From assembly GCA_050874905.1 (NCBI GenBank), contig JBNMLP010000008.1, positions 59,137 through 123,136 of the forward strand: a stretch of DNA of 64,000 nt, given 5' to 3'. Shown here in pieces: positions 44,523-53,467 of the stretch (position 1 is the first letter of the stretch; every line of letters begins with the position of its first letter). Position numbers and translations under genes: made by a program. The stretch comes from NC2004 sp050874905. GTDB taxonomy: Bacteria > Bacillota > Clostridia > Lachnospirales > Lachnospiraceae. The notes below the pieces were generated by a model. That model did not search any database. It was given only the letters and a program-made list of their open reading frames with translations, and was not told the DNA's origin.

Positions 44523-45737
44523 TTAAATGTTTTTGATACGCTCAATTGCTTTTAAGGTATTTTCGTAAGATCCAAATGCGGTCAGACGGAAGTAGCCTTC
44601 TCCAGATGGTCCGAATCCAGATCCCGGTGTTCCTACCACATGCGCCTTTTCTAACAAAAGATCAAAGAACTCCCAACTTGTCATCTCATTTGGTGTTTTC
44701 AGCCAGATATATGGTGCATTCACACCACCGGATACCGTGTAACCCGCCTCTTTTAATCCGGAAAGAATCGTTGCTGCATTTTTCTGGTAATAGCCTACCT
44801 GCTCCTTTAACTGTGCCTTTCCTTCCTCGGTATATACGGCTGCACCTGCCTGCTGGATAATATATGGAGCACCGTTAAACTTTGTTCCATGTCTTCTTGC
44901 CCAAAGTGCATTTAAGGAAACATCCCCGCATTTTAAATCCTTTGGAACAACAGCATAACCAAGACGTGTTCCGGTAAATCCGGCATTTTTAGAAAAACTT
45001 CTCAGCTCGATCGCACAGGTCTTTGCACCCTCACACTCATAGATCGTATGTGCCACATCATCCTCTGTGATATAAGCTTCGTATGCCGCATCATAAATAA
45101 TGCAGGCTCCTACTTTGTTTGCATAGTCTACCCATTCCTGTAACTGGCTCTTTGTGATCGTAGATCCGGTCGGATTATTCGGGAAGCACAGATAAATAAT
45201 ATCCGGTGTCTCCTTTGGCAGCTCCGGTGCAAAATTGGTTGCAGCGGTACATGGCATATAGATCACATCACTGAAACGCTCGGTGTCTGGATTGTATGTT
45301 CCGGCTCTGCCTGCCATTACATTGGTATCCACATAAACAGGGTATACCGGATCGCAGACTGCGATCTTATTGTCCGGTCCAAAGATCTCCTGAATGTTAC
45401 CGGAATCGCTTTTCGCACCATCACTTACAAAGATCTCGTCAATCGACAGATCTACGCCGCGTGCCTTAAAATCGTTGGCTACGATTGCCTCCCGTAAGAA
45501 CGGATAACCTAAATCCGGTGCATAGCCTTTGAATGTCTTCTCATCTGCCATCTCATCCACAGCCTCATGCAGACGTTTGATGATCGCAGGGGCGAGTGGT
45601 CTTGTCACATCACCAATTCCTAAGCTGATCACTTCTACACCTTCATTTGCTGCTTTATAAGCAGCCACCTTTTTGGCAATTGTGGAAAACAGATAGCTTC
45701 CCGGCAGTTTTAAATAATTTTCATTGATCTGAAACAT
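44523..45737 (-). CDS. dapL: LL-diaminopimelate aminotransferase
   Basis: The 404-residue PLP enzyme converts tetrahydrodipicolinate directly to LL-diaminopimelate for lysine and peptidoglycan. Family hallmarks are NENYLKLPGSYLFSTIAKKV at the start, SLGIGDVTRPLAPAI, FVSDGAKSDSGNIQEIFG, PNNPTGSTIT, and the PLP lysine in FSKNAGFTGTRLGYAV near 252. The presence of DapL implies the aminotransferase route of lysine synthesis, common in Lachnospiraceae. It lies 18 bp after the ANTAR regulator gene and probably belongs to the glnA transcript. Confidence 0.95.
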   Translation of the reverse strand: MFQINENYLKLPGSYLFSTIAKKVAAYKAANEGVEVISLGIGDVTRPLAPAIIKRLHEAVDEMADEKTFKGYAPDLGYPFLREAIVANDFKARGVDLSIDEIFVSDGAKSDSGNIQEIFGPDNKIAVCDPVYPVYVDTNVMAGRAGTYNPDTERFSDVIYMPCTAATNFAPELPKETPDIIYLCFPNNPTGSTITKSQLQEWVDYANKVGACIIYDAAYEAYITEDDVAHTIYECEGAKTCAIELRSFSKNAGFTGTRLGYAVVPKDLKCGDVSLNALWARRHGTKFNGAPYIIQQAGAAVYTEEGKAQLKEQVGYYQKNAATILSGLKEAGYTVSGGVNAPYIWLKTPNEMTSWEFFDLLLEKAHVVGTPGSGFGPSGEGYFRLTAFGSYENTLKAIERIKNI

Positions 45738-45755
45738 GATCGTTCCTCCTTTTTA

Positions 45756-46295
45756 CTAATATATATTTAACACGTCCCGCGCTGTCATCACGAGACTTGT
45801 TCCATGATCCATACTTTTCTTTTGCAGATAACGGTGTGCATCCCGTTCGGAAAATCCTTCCCGCATCAGCATTGCCTTGGCATGCTCGATCACAGCGATC
45901 TCTTCCTCGCTGCGAACCTTTGGCTGCGATTTCCGTTTTTTTCGCCGCTCATAAAGCCGGTCGATCATCAGATTGACATTGTCCACCAGCTCATACGCTT
46001 TAAACGGCATTCCCATACATACCACCTCAGATTCCTCAATCTCTGCACGGTGGTTCTGGGATGCCAGAACCAGCATTTCAAATGTGTCCGGTAAATACTC
46101 CCGAAGTTCCGAGTATACCATATCCACATACTGATACCCACAGATTACCAGTCCGTCGTCCAGATTGTCTGTTGTGGCAATGACCTGCGCACCGGTACTA
46201 CAAACAGATGTAACGTCTATACCGTTTCTTATCAAAAGACTTCGTATGCTTTTTCCAATCTCCGGTTTTGGAAAAAGAATCATTACATTTATCAT
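45756..46295 (-). CDS. ANTAR-domain RNA-binding regulator with degenerate receiver
   Basis: Residues 1-115 have a receiver-like fold, but the acidic pocket reads FPKPE and the phosphoacceptor position reads LVICGYQYVD, with glycine where Asp is expected. Residues 120-175 are an ANTAR helical domain (VIEHAKAMLMREGFSERDAHRYLQ). ANTAR proteins bind paired hairpins in nascent RNA to block termination. The gene lies 33 bp after glnA, as in many Clostridia, so glutamine synthetase or nitrogen genes are likely targets. The missing Asp suggests regulation by ligand or partner, not phosphorylation. Confidence 0.88.
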   Translation of the reverse strand: MINVMILFPKPEIGKSIRSLLIRNGIDVTSVCSTGAQVIATTDNLDDGLVICGYQYVDMVYSELREYLPDTFEMLVLASQNHRAEIEESEVVCMGMPFKAYELVDNVNLMIDRLYERRKKRKSQPKVRSEEEIAVIEHAKAMLMREGFSERDAHRYLQKKSMDHGTSLVMTARDVLNIY

Positions 46296-46328
46296 TTTTT
46301 CACCTCTGCCACAGTATGTTTTTTATCG

Positions 46329-47657
46329 CTATACCCGATACAAATATTCCTCGATCTCCCACGGCGTTACCTGGGATGTATAATTCATCCACTCCGCCTG
46401 CTTCGTCTGGATATACATATGGCTGGCATGCTCGCCCAGCACCTTCTGCAGATAGGTATCTTTTTCAAATTCCTTTACCGCTTCAAACAGGTTGATCGGA
46501 AGTCTCTTGATCTTAAGAGCTTCCCGCTCCTCCTCTGTCATATCGTAAATATTCGTTTTGACCTCGTTTGGCACTTCCATTTGTTTTTCGATTCCATCAA
46601 GGCCTGCTGCCAGGCAAACCGCCAATGCAAGATACGGATTGGTTGCAGTGTCCGGGCTACGAAGCTCTACTCTTGTGCTGGCACCTCTGGCTGCCGGAAT
46701 CCGGATCAACGGGCTGCGGTTCGTTCTGGACCACGCAATGTAGACCGGCGCCTCATAGCCGGACACTAACCGCTTATAGGAATTAACAAGCGGATTGGTG
46801 ATCAGGCTCATACCACTGGCATGATGCATCAGACCTGCAATAAACTGATGTGCTTCCCTGCTTAATCCATCCTCTGAGGATTTGTCTGCAAAAATATTTT
46901 TTCCTTCTTTGCTTAAAGACATGTTCACATGCATACCGGAACCCTGCACACCAAATACCGGTTTTGGCATAAAACTTGCAAATAAACCGTGGCGTTTGGC
47001 AATAGAGCGCACGACCAGCTTAAAGGTCACAATATTGTCCGCAGTCTTTAAAGCATTATCATACTTAAAATCAATCTCATGCTGGGCAGGTGCCATCTCA
47101 TGATGAGAAGTTTCAATGGTAAAGCCCATTTTCTCCAGTGCAAGCACCATATCACGGCGTGCATTTTCTCCAAGATCGAGAGGTCCTAAATCAAAATAGC
47201 CTGCCTTTTCATGCGTCAGTGTCGTCGGACGTCCCTCATCATCCGTATGGAATAAAAAGAACTCACACTCCGGTCCTACCTCAAACACGTATCCCATATC
47301 TGCTGCCCGCTTTAATTCGCGCTTTAAAATGTAGCGTGGATCTCCCTCAAACGGCGTTCCATCAGGATTGTACACATCACAGATCAACCGGGCCACCTTA
47401 CCTACCTGTGGTCTCCATGGGAAAATCTCAAATGTATCACGATCCGGATACAGATACATATCCGATTCTTCAATTCCTACAAATCCTTCAATAGAAGAAC
47501 CATCAAACATGATCTTATTATCCAGCGCTTCCTCCAAATGACTTGCGGTAATGGCAACGTTTTTCATCGTACCGTGTGCATCAGTAAACTGCAAACGGAT
47601 AAATTCAACATCATTTTCTGCCACTAAGTCAATAATATCCTGCTTGGTATATCGCAT
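46329..47657 (-). CDS. glnA: Glutamine synthetase, type I
   Basis: The 442-residue enzyme makes glutamine from glutamate, ammonia and ATP. It has IRLQFTDAHGTMKN, the metal-binding MFDGSSIEGF, EVGPECEFFLF, and the ATP site KPVFGVQGSGMHVNMSL. The length fits the GSI-alpha group, feedback-controlled rather than adenylylated; the adenylylation-site region was not inspected in detail. It is followed by the ANTAR regulator and dapL. A hairpin with a U-rich tail lies in its leader. Confidence 0.96.
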   Translation of the reverse strand: MRYTKQDIIDLVAENDVEFIRLQFTDAHGTMKNVAITASHLEEALDNKIMFDGSSIEGFVGIEESDMYLYPDRDTFEIFPWRPQVGKVARLICDVYNPDGTPFEGDPRYILKRELKRAADMGYVFEVGPECEFFLFHTDDEGRPTTLTHEKAGYFDLGPLDLGENARRDMVLALEKMGFTIETSHHEMAPAQHEIDFKYDNALKTADNIVTFKLVVRSIAKRHGLFASFMPKPVFGVQGSGMHVNMSLSKEGKNIFADKSSEDGLSREAHQFIAGLMHHASGMSLITNPLVNSYKRLVSGYEAPVYIAWSRTNRSPLIRIPAARGASTRVELRSPDTATNPYLALAVCLAAGLDGIEKQMEVPNEVKTNIYDMTEEEREALKIKRLPINLFEAVKEFEKDTYLQKVLGEHASHMYIQTKQAEWMNYTSQVTPWEIEEYLYRV

Positions 47658-47680
47658 AAATACTACCTCCTATCTTCTTC

Positions 47681-47706
47681 TAAGAAAACAACAGGCAAAT
47701 GCCTGA
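47681..47706 (-). promoter_or_regulatory. Terminator-like hairpin in the glnA leader
   Basis: Minus-strand CAGGCATTTGCCTG forms a short stem, followed by TTGTTTTCTT, 24 nt upstream of the ribosome site. It could be an ANTAR-controlled attenuator, but I could not identify the expected paired hexaloops. Confidence 0.4.
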
Positions 47707-47834
47707 CTATCTATGAATCCTTCTCTGCACCGTTTTTCCCGGCACACGCTCTCATTTTATCATAGGAAGCCTGCATTTGCCATATTATTTTCCTGTATTT
47801 ATTTTAGGTTGCCCCGTCTATTCTTTGACTTAGA

Positions 47835-50800
47835 TTAAATAGAGGCAATATCGATCACCTGAAGATCTTTGGTACCACTCTCCAGACTGGTAAGCAATGC
47901 AGCAGCCGTATCTAATGATGTAAGACAGGTAACCCCCGTCTCGATCGCATGACGACGGATCAGGAATCCATCACGGCTCTTATCAATACCCTGATTTGGA
48001 GTATCAATAACAAGATCGATATCATGCTGCAGGATCAGATCCAATAACGTTGGCGACTCCTGCTCGATCTTATTGATCGGATGTGCATTTACTCCGTTCT
48101 TATTGAGTACCTTGCAGGTACTTCTGGTAGAGTAGATCTCATAACCCAGTGCCTGGAAACGACGACCGATATCAACCGCATCCAGCTTATCAGAATCTTT
48201 TACTGTCAGGATCATCTTCTTATGCTTAGGAAGATCTACACCTGCTCCTAAGAATGCTTTATAAAGGGCAGCATTGAAGTTGCGGCTCACACCAAGACAC
48301 TCACCGGTTGATTTCATTTCCGGTCCTAAGCTGATCTCTGCACCTCTTAATTTCTCGAAGGAGAATACCGGCATCTTGATCGCGATATACTCACTTGGTT
48401 TCTGTAATCCCGGCTCATATCCCAGATCTTTTATCTTTGCTCCGACAATTACTTTGGAAGCCAGATCTACGATCGGAATACCCGTTACCTTACTAATATA
48501 TGGTACCGTTCTGGAAGAACGAGGATTTACCTCGATCACATATACCTCATCCTGATATACAATAAACTGAATGTTGATCAGACCAATTACGTGAAGGGAC
48601 TTTGCAAGTTTTCTCGTATAGTCTACGATGACTCTCTGGCATTTGTCGGAAATACTCTGTGCCGGATATACGGAAATACTATCGCCCGAATGGATACCTG
48701 CACGCTCCACATGCTCCATGATACCAGGAATCAGAATGTCCTCACCATCACATACGGCATCAACTTCCACCTCTTTACCCATCAGGTATTTATCGATCAG
48801 TATCGGATGTTCCTGCTTATGCTGGGTGATCACATCCATAAACTCGATAATGTCCTTATCGGAAATGGCAATCTGCATACCCGCTCCACCAAGTACATAG
48901 GATGGACGGATCAGAACCGGATATCCCAGTTCCTGAGCAGCTTCCAACGCTTCCTCACAAGTAAATACGGTTGTTCCTTTTGGTCTTGGAATACAGCACT
49001 CCTCCAGGATCTCATCAAACAACTCACGATCCTCTGCTGCATCTACATTTTCCGCACTGGTTCCTAAGATCTTTACACCCATCTTAAGGAGTGCTTCCGT
49101 CAGCTTGATCGCGGTCTGTCCACCAAACTGTACGACTGCACCGTCCGGTTTTTCCAGATTCACGATAGCTTCCACATCCTCTGCGGTAAGTGGTTCAAAG
49201 TATAATTTATCTGCAATATCAAAGTCTGTAGAAACGGTCTCTGGATTGTTGTTTACGATAATCGTTTCATAGCCCATATCCTTGAACGACCAGACACTGT
49301 GTACGGAACAGTAATCAAACTCGATACCCTGTCCAATACGGATCGGACCGGAACCTAATACCATGATACGCTTCTGCTGTTTATCATCTGTCACTTCATT
49401 TTCACTGTCATAGCAGGAATAATAGTATGGAGTTGAAGCCTCAAACTCTGCCGCACAGGTATCTACCATCTTGAATGCCGGATGGATGTCATACTCCATA
49501 CGAAGTGCTTTGATCTCATCCTCGGTCTTTCCGGTAATCCGTGCAATCACTTCATCCGGGAATTCCTGACGTTTTGCCTTTAATAAAAGCTCTTTGGTAA
49601 GTGGCTCTTTGGCAAGCTCGTTCTCTGTTTCTACTAAGATCGCGATCTTATCTAAGAACCAGATATCGATCTTGGTAATGCTGTGGATATGCTCTAATGT
49701 CGTACCACGGCGGATGGCTTCTGCCACTGCCCAGATACGGCGGTCATCTACTTTATAAAGTTCTTTTTCAATCTCTTCGTCGGTAAACGCAGCAAACTCC
49801 TTATACTGCAGACTATCAACATGCTGCTCTAAGGAACGGATCGCCTTCATCAATGCACCCTCAAAATTGGTGCAGATACTCATGACCTCACCCGTTGCCT
49901 TCATCTGTGTAGTAAGGGTACGTTTTGCTTTGATGAATTTATCAAATGGCAGTCTTGGAATCTTTACAACACAGTAATCGATCGTCGGTTCGAAACTTGC
50001 ATAAGTCTTTCCTGTGATCGCATTTGGAATTTCATCCAGATCATATCCAAGCGCGATCTTTGCGGTTACCTTGGCGATCGGATAACCGGTTGCCTTAGAA
50101 GCTAATGCAGAAGAACGGCTGACACGAGGATTTACCTCAATAACACAGTATTCAAAAGATTCCGGATGCAATGCAAACTGTACGTTACATCCACCTGTAA
50201 TATTCAACTCGGTAATAATGTTTAATGCGGAAGTACGAAGCATCTGATACTCCTTATCTCCCAACGTCTGTGATGGTGCCACTACAATGGAATCTCCTGT
50301 ATGAACACCAACCGGATCCAAGTTCTCCATATTACATACCGTGATACAGGTACCATTGGCATCACGCATTACCTCGTACTCGATCTCTTTCCATCCGGCA
50401 ATGCAGCGCTCTACCAATACCTGACCTACACGGCTTAAACGAAGACCGTTCTCTAAGATCTCGCAGAATTCTTCCTCATTCTCTGCGATTCCACCACCGG
50501 AACCACCCAGCGTATACGCCGGACGAAGTACCACTGGATAACCGATCTTTTCAACAAATTTTAAACCTTCTTTTACAGAGGTAACAACCTCAGAAGGAGC
50601 AATCGGCTCTCCGATCTTCTCCATCGTATCTTTGAATTCCTGACGATCCTCTGCCTTTTTGATCGTCTGGGAAGAGGTACCGATCAGCTTGACATTGTTC
50701 TCACGTAAAAATCCACATTCCTCCAATGCCATTGCAATATTTAATCCTGCCTGTCCACCAAGCGTTGGTAAAATACTATCCGGATGCTCTTTCTTGATGA

Positions 50801-51029
50801 TCTTTTCTACCACCTCGTTGGTCAGTGGCTCGATGTATACCTTATCTGCAATATTTTTATCTGTCATGATCGTTGCAGGATTGGAGTTGACCAATACTAC
50901 TTCGATTCCTTCTTCTTTCAGAGAACGGCACGCCTGTGTACCGGCATAATCAAACTCTGCTGCCTGTCCAATGACGATTGGGCCGGAACCAATCACTAAA
51001 ACTTTTTTAATGTCATAATTTCTTGGCAT
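47835..51029 (-). CDS. carB: Carbamoyl-phosphate synthase large subunit
   Basis: The 1064-residue subunit makes carbamoyl phosphate for pyrimidines and arginine. It has two ATP-grasp halves (VLVIGSGPIVIGQAAEFDYAGTQ near the start and VLGSGPIRIGQGIEFDYCS near 560), each with ADRQEF- or AEDRELF-type motifs, and a C-terminal MGS-like allosteric domain. The ATG overlaps the carA stop by one base (TAATG). Length matches the intact two-half form. Confidence 0.97.
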   Translation of the reverse strand: MPRNYDIKKVLVIGSGPIVIGQAAEFDYAGTQACRSLKEEGIEVVLVNSNPATIMTDKNIADKVYIEPLTNEVVEKIIKKEHPDSILPTLGGQAGLNIAMALEECGFLRENNVKLIGTSSQTIKKAEDRQEFKDTMEKIGEPIAPSEVVTSVKEGLKFVEKIGYPVVLRPAYTLGGSGGGIAENEEEFCEILENGLRLSRVGQVLVERCIAGWKEIEYEVMRDANGTCITVCNMENLDPVGVHTGDSIVVAPSQTLGDKEYQMLRTSALNIITELNITGGCNVQFALHPESFEYCVIEVNPRVSRSSALASKATGYPIAKVTAKIALGYDLDEIPNAITGKTYASFEPTIDYCVVKIPRLPFDKFIKAKRTLTTQMKATGEVMSICTNFEGALMKAIRSLEQHVDSLQYKEFAAFTDEEIEKELYKVDDRRIWAVAEAIRRGTTLEHIHSITKIDIWFLDKIAILVETENELAKEPLTKELLLKAKRQEFPDEVIARITGKTEDEIKALRMEYDIHPAFKMVDTCAAEFEASTPYYYSCYDSENEVTDDKQQKRIMVLGSGPIRIGQGIEFDYCSVHSVWSFKDMGYETIIVNNNPETVSTDFDIADKLYFEPLTAEDVEAIVNLEKPDGAVVQFGGQTAIKLTEALLKMGVKILGTSAENVDAAEDRELFDEILEECCIPRPKGTTVFTCEEALEAAQELGYPVLIRPSYVLGGAGMQIAISDKDIIEFMDVITQHKQEHPILIDKYLMGKEVEVDAVCDGEDILIPGIMEHVERAGIHSGDSISVYPAQSISDKCQRVIVDYTRKLAKSLHVIGLINIQFIVYQDEVYVIEVNPRSSRTVPYISKVTGIPIVDLASKVIVGAKIKDLGYEPGLQKPSEYIAIKMPVFSFEKLRGAEISLGPEMKSTGECLGVSRNFNAALYKAFLGAGVDLPKHKKMILTVKDSDKLDAVDIGRRFQALGYEIYSTRSTCKVLNKNGVNAHPINKIEQESPTLLDLILQHDIDLVIDTPNQGIDKSRDGFLIRRHAIETGVTCLTSLDTAAALLTSLESGTKDLQVIDIASI

Positions 51030-52114
51030 TACTCAGTCACCTCCATCATATTGATAAACTCATCAAATAAGAACTCACTGTCTCTCGGACCTGCACATGC
51101 TTCCGGATGGAACTGTACGGTTACCACCTTTTTGTTGAGGTAACGAACACCCTCGCAGGTCTTATCATTTACATTATAGAACCATGGAACGGCAACGCCT
51201 TCCTTTAAGGTGTCCTCCTTTACCACATAACCGTGGTTCTGAGAAGAAATGTATACCTTTCCGGTCTCTACGTTCTTTACCGGATGGTTTGCTCCACGAT
51301 GACCATATTTCATTTTCTCGGTATCAGCACCATTTGCCAGTGCCATGATCTGGTGTCCTAAGCAGATTGCAAAAATTGGAACATCGGAATCATATAACTT
51401 CTTCACCTGCTCGATCACATCGGTACATTCCTTTGGATCTCCAGGGCCATTGCTCAGCATGATGCCATCCGGCTGATCGGCAAGGATCTCTTCTGCCTTT
51501 GTAAACTCCGGATAAACGGTTACTTCGCAGCCACGCTTTGTCAGACAGCGGATAATGTTACGCTTCGTACCAAGATCCAGCAGCGCAACCTTATGCTTTG
51601 TCTGCTCCAGATCACTTTTATATACTTGTTTTTCTTTGCAGGAAACTGCCTTTACCACACCGGTTACTTTATATTCTTTAATCTTAGGAAGTACCGTGGC
51701 GAGATCGTAATTCTCGTTGGTGGTAATCATTCCGTTCATCGTACCTTTCTCTCGTAAGATCTTTGTAAGAGCACGGGTATCGATGCCCTGAATACCAGGA
51801 ATGCCCTGCTCCTTTAAAAAGTCTTCCAAAGCCATCTCACTTCTGAAATTGCTCTCTCTTCTTGAGATCTCTCTTACGATAAATGCAGAATGCCATACCT
51901 TCTGGTTCTCCATATCTTCCCGGCAGACACCATAATTTCCGATCAACGGATAAGTCATTACAACAGCCTGTCCCGCATAAGAAGGATCTGTGAGCACCTC
52001 TAAATAACCCGTCATCGACGTGTTAAATACGATTTCACTGATTACTTCTTTTACTGCTCCAATGCTCTGTCCGGTAAAAACATGTCCATCTTCCAAAATA
52101 AGAAATGCTTTCAT
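51029..52114 (-). CDS. carA: Carbamoyl-phosphate synthase small subunit
   Basis: The 361-residue glutaminase subunit supplies ammonia to CarB. It begins MKAFLILEDGHVFTGQSIG and has the nucleophile Cys in IFAICLGHQIMALANG (about residue 250), with the HHQ-type NHPVKN and QNHGYVV blocks and HPEA near the C-terminus. I chose the ATG at 52114, preceded by AGGTGGAAGA; a longer frame to 52183 reads through a run of ten Ts in the leader. It is the first gene of carAB. Confidence 0.96.
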   Translation of the reverse strand: MKAFLILEDGHVFTGQSIGAVKEVISEIVFNTSMTGYLEVLTDPSYAGQAVVMTYPLIGNYGVCREDMENQKVWHSAFIVREISRRESNFRSEMALEDFLKEQGIPGIQGIDTRALTKILREKGTMNGMITTNENYDLATVLPKIKEYKVTGVVKAVSCKEKQVYKSDLEQTKHKVALLDLGTKRNIIRCLTKRGCEVTVYPEFTKAEEILADQPDGIMLSNGPGDPKECTDVIEQVKKLYDSDVPIFAICLGHQIMALANGADTEKMKYGHRGANHPVKNVETGKVYISSQNHGYVVKEDTLKEGVAVPWFYNVNDKTCEGVRYLNKKVVTVQFHPEACAGPRDSEFLFDEFINMMEVTE

Positions 52115-52144
52115 TCTTCCACCTGTTCCTTTCGCAAATTTTCT

Positions 52145-52154
52145 CAAAAAAAAA
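52145..52154 (-). repeat. Ten-T run in the carA leader
   Basis: The plus strand has ten consecutive As, so the carA leader RNA contains U10 shortly downstream of a GGCA/TGCC hairpin. The tract lies between the promoter (52209-52237) and the carA ribosome site. It may allow slippage or act as part of a termination signal. Confidence 0.6.
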
Positions 52155-52208
52155 AGATACTTTTGCGGCACAGCATGCCCCAATTTCTCTTTCTTCTCAA
52201 ATTGTCTT

Positions 52209-52237
52209 ATTCTACCACATATTTTAAAATTCTACAA
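52209..52237 (-). promoter_or_regulatory. Promoter of carAB
   Basis: Minus-strand TTGTAG (52232-52237), 17-bp spacer, TAGAAT (52209-52214). Confidence 0.68.
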
Positions 52238-52266
52238 GGGAGGATCACAAGAAATCTCATTTATTT

Positions 52267-52932
52267 CTAAATTTCTCCGTTTTCTTCCCTTTTCTGCTGC
52301 TTGATCTTCTCCCGCTCCTGCTTGGAAAAGGTACAGCCACAATAATCCTGACGGTACAATCCGTATTCTTTGGAAAGAGCAATAGAGCGCCGATACCCCT
52401 CCTTCTTTTTAAAATCAGAATACAGATAGGAAATGCCATACTCCCCGGCTAAAGCTTCCCCAATTTCATTGAGCCAGACCACATTTTTATAAGGACTGAT
52501 GGAAAGCGTTGTCGTAAAATAGTCAAATGCCCCTTCCTTCGCATAGCGTGCCGCCTCCGCTAAACGAAGTTTATAACATTCATAGCAGCGGCTTCCGCCC
52601 TCTCCGCTCTGTTCCTTCCCCTTTACTGCCTCGTAAAACTCTGCTGGATCATATCTTCCATCGATCAAGGTCACCGGATGTACCAGTGGCAGCTTATGCA
52701 GCAGTTTATCAAGCTCTGCCACCCGTTTTCTATATTCCTCCTCCGGTTCAATATTAGGATTATAATAAAGAATCGTGATCTTAAAATACGCACTTAACCG
52801 TTCTAACACGGCACTGCTGCACGGAGCACAGCAGCTATGCAGCAACAGTCTTGGAATATGGCCCTCCTCCTGCTCTTTCGCGATCACAAGTTCCATTTTT
52901 TTGTCGTAGTTTATTCGCTGTTCTGCTTTCAT
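52267..52932 (-). CDS. queH: Epoxyqueuosine reductase QueH
   Basis: QueH makes queuosine in tRNA by reducing epoxyqueuosine, as the non-QueG enzyme of many anaerobes. The 221-residue protein has the family cysteines LHSCCAPCSSAVL (about residue 33), YYNPNIEPEEEY, RCYECYKLRL, and the later RQDYCGCTFS. The Cys/Asp set matches the iron-sulfur and metal sites of QueH. I chose the ATG at 52932 after AAGGAGTTTT. The promoter is at 52952-52979. Confidence 0.93.
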   Translation of the reverse strand: MKAEQRINYDKKMELVIAKEQEEGHIPRLLLHSCCAPCSSAVLERLSAYFKITILYYNPNIEPEEEYRKRVAELDKLLHKLPLVHPVTLIDGRYDPAEFYEAVKGKEQSGEGGSRCYECYKLRLAEAARYAKEGAFDYFTTTLSISPYKNVVWLNEIGEALAGEYGISYLYSDFKKKEGYRRSIALSKEYGLYRQDYCGCTFSKQEREKIKQQKREENGEI

Positions 52933-52951
52933 CAAAACTCCTTCCTGTCTG

Positions 52952-52979
52952 TGTATAGCATATCGCACTATTGATTCAA
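52952..52979 (-). promoter_or_regulatory. Promoter of queH
   Basis: Minus-strand TTGAAT (52974-52979), 16-bp spacer, TATACA (52952-52957). Confidence 0.55.
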
Positions 52980-53024
52980 TAAAAAAGCATGGAATGCACT
53001 GGTAAATTTGTGTATTTTTCATAA

Positions 53025-53053
53025 TTGCTTATTTTTTGTTTGTGTATTATAAT
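53025..53053 (+). promoter_or_regulatory. Promoter of the 76-aa orphan gene
   Basis: TTGCTT (53025-53030), 17-bp spacer, TATAAT (53048-53053). It faces away from the queH promoter. Confidence 0.75.
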
Positions 53054-53135
53054 TATACCAGAAAGCACAAAACGGTTTGTATAATTTGTACAATTCCTTT
53101 TGGCTATTATTTGACACGCAAAGGGGGTCTTCGGT

Positions 53136-53366
53136 ATGACAGTAGATCAGGCAATTAAAAAATACAAATTATCTGCACCAGATGCTGCAACTGCTGCTGC
53201 AAAATGCAGAGAGTTGAATGTGGACGAGGTTCTTTACATGAATGTATCATCCAACAAAGTTGCTTACATCGTAAAAGATGTTCTTGGTATCTGGCTATAC
53301 ACTGACGAGAAAAGTCTGTATACTCGTACCTTTAAAGGTGTAAAGCGCACCCAGCTAACCGGCTGA
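53136..53366 (+). CDS. Unrecognised 76-aa protein
   Basis: The protein reads MTVDQAIKKYKLSAPDAATA and ends KSLYTRTFKGVKRTQLTG. It is basic and soluble-looking, with no cysteine motif and no membrane helix. I do not recognise it. It has a consensus promoter, an AAGGGGG ribosome site 8 bases before the ATG, and a strong terminator, so it is almost certainly a real, independently expressed gene. The isolated single-gene layout fits a small RNA- or DNA-associated or regulatory protein, but no function can be assigned. Confidence 0.72.
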   Translation: MTVDQAIKKYKLSAPDAATAAAKCRELNVDEVLYMNVSSNKVAYIVKDVLGIWLYTDEKSLYTRTFKGVKRTQLTG

Positions 53367-53431
53367 TGATCAGACACCGTCTTAAGTATAATAAACCTTT
53401 TCGCAAAACTCAAGGTGAAATGAACATAACG

Positions 53432-53467
53432 AAAAAATACCAAACCTTTCGGTTTGGTATTTTTTTA
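53432..53467. terminator. Bidirectional terminator
   Basis: Stem AATACCAAACC/GGTTTGGTATT with tetraloop TTTC and flanking A and T runs; it serves the convergent orphan gene and SpoIID-like gene, overlapping the last codon of the latter. Confidence 0.92.
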
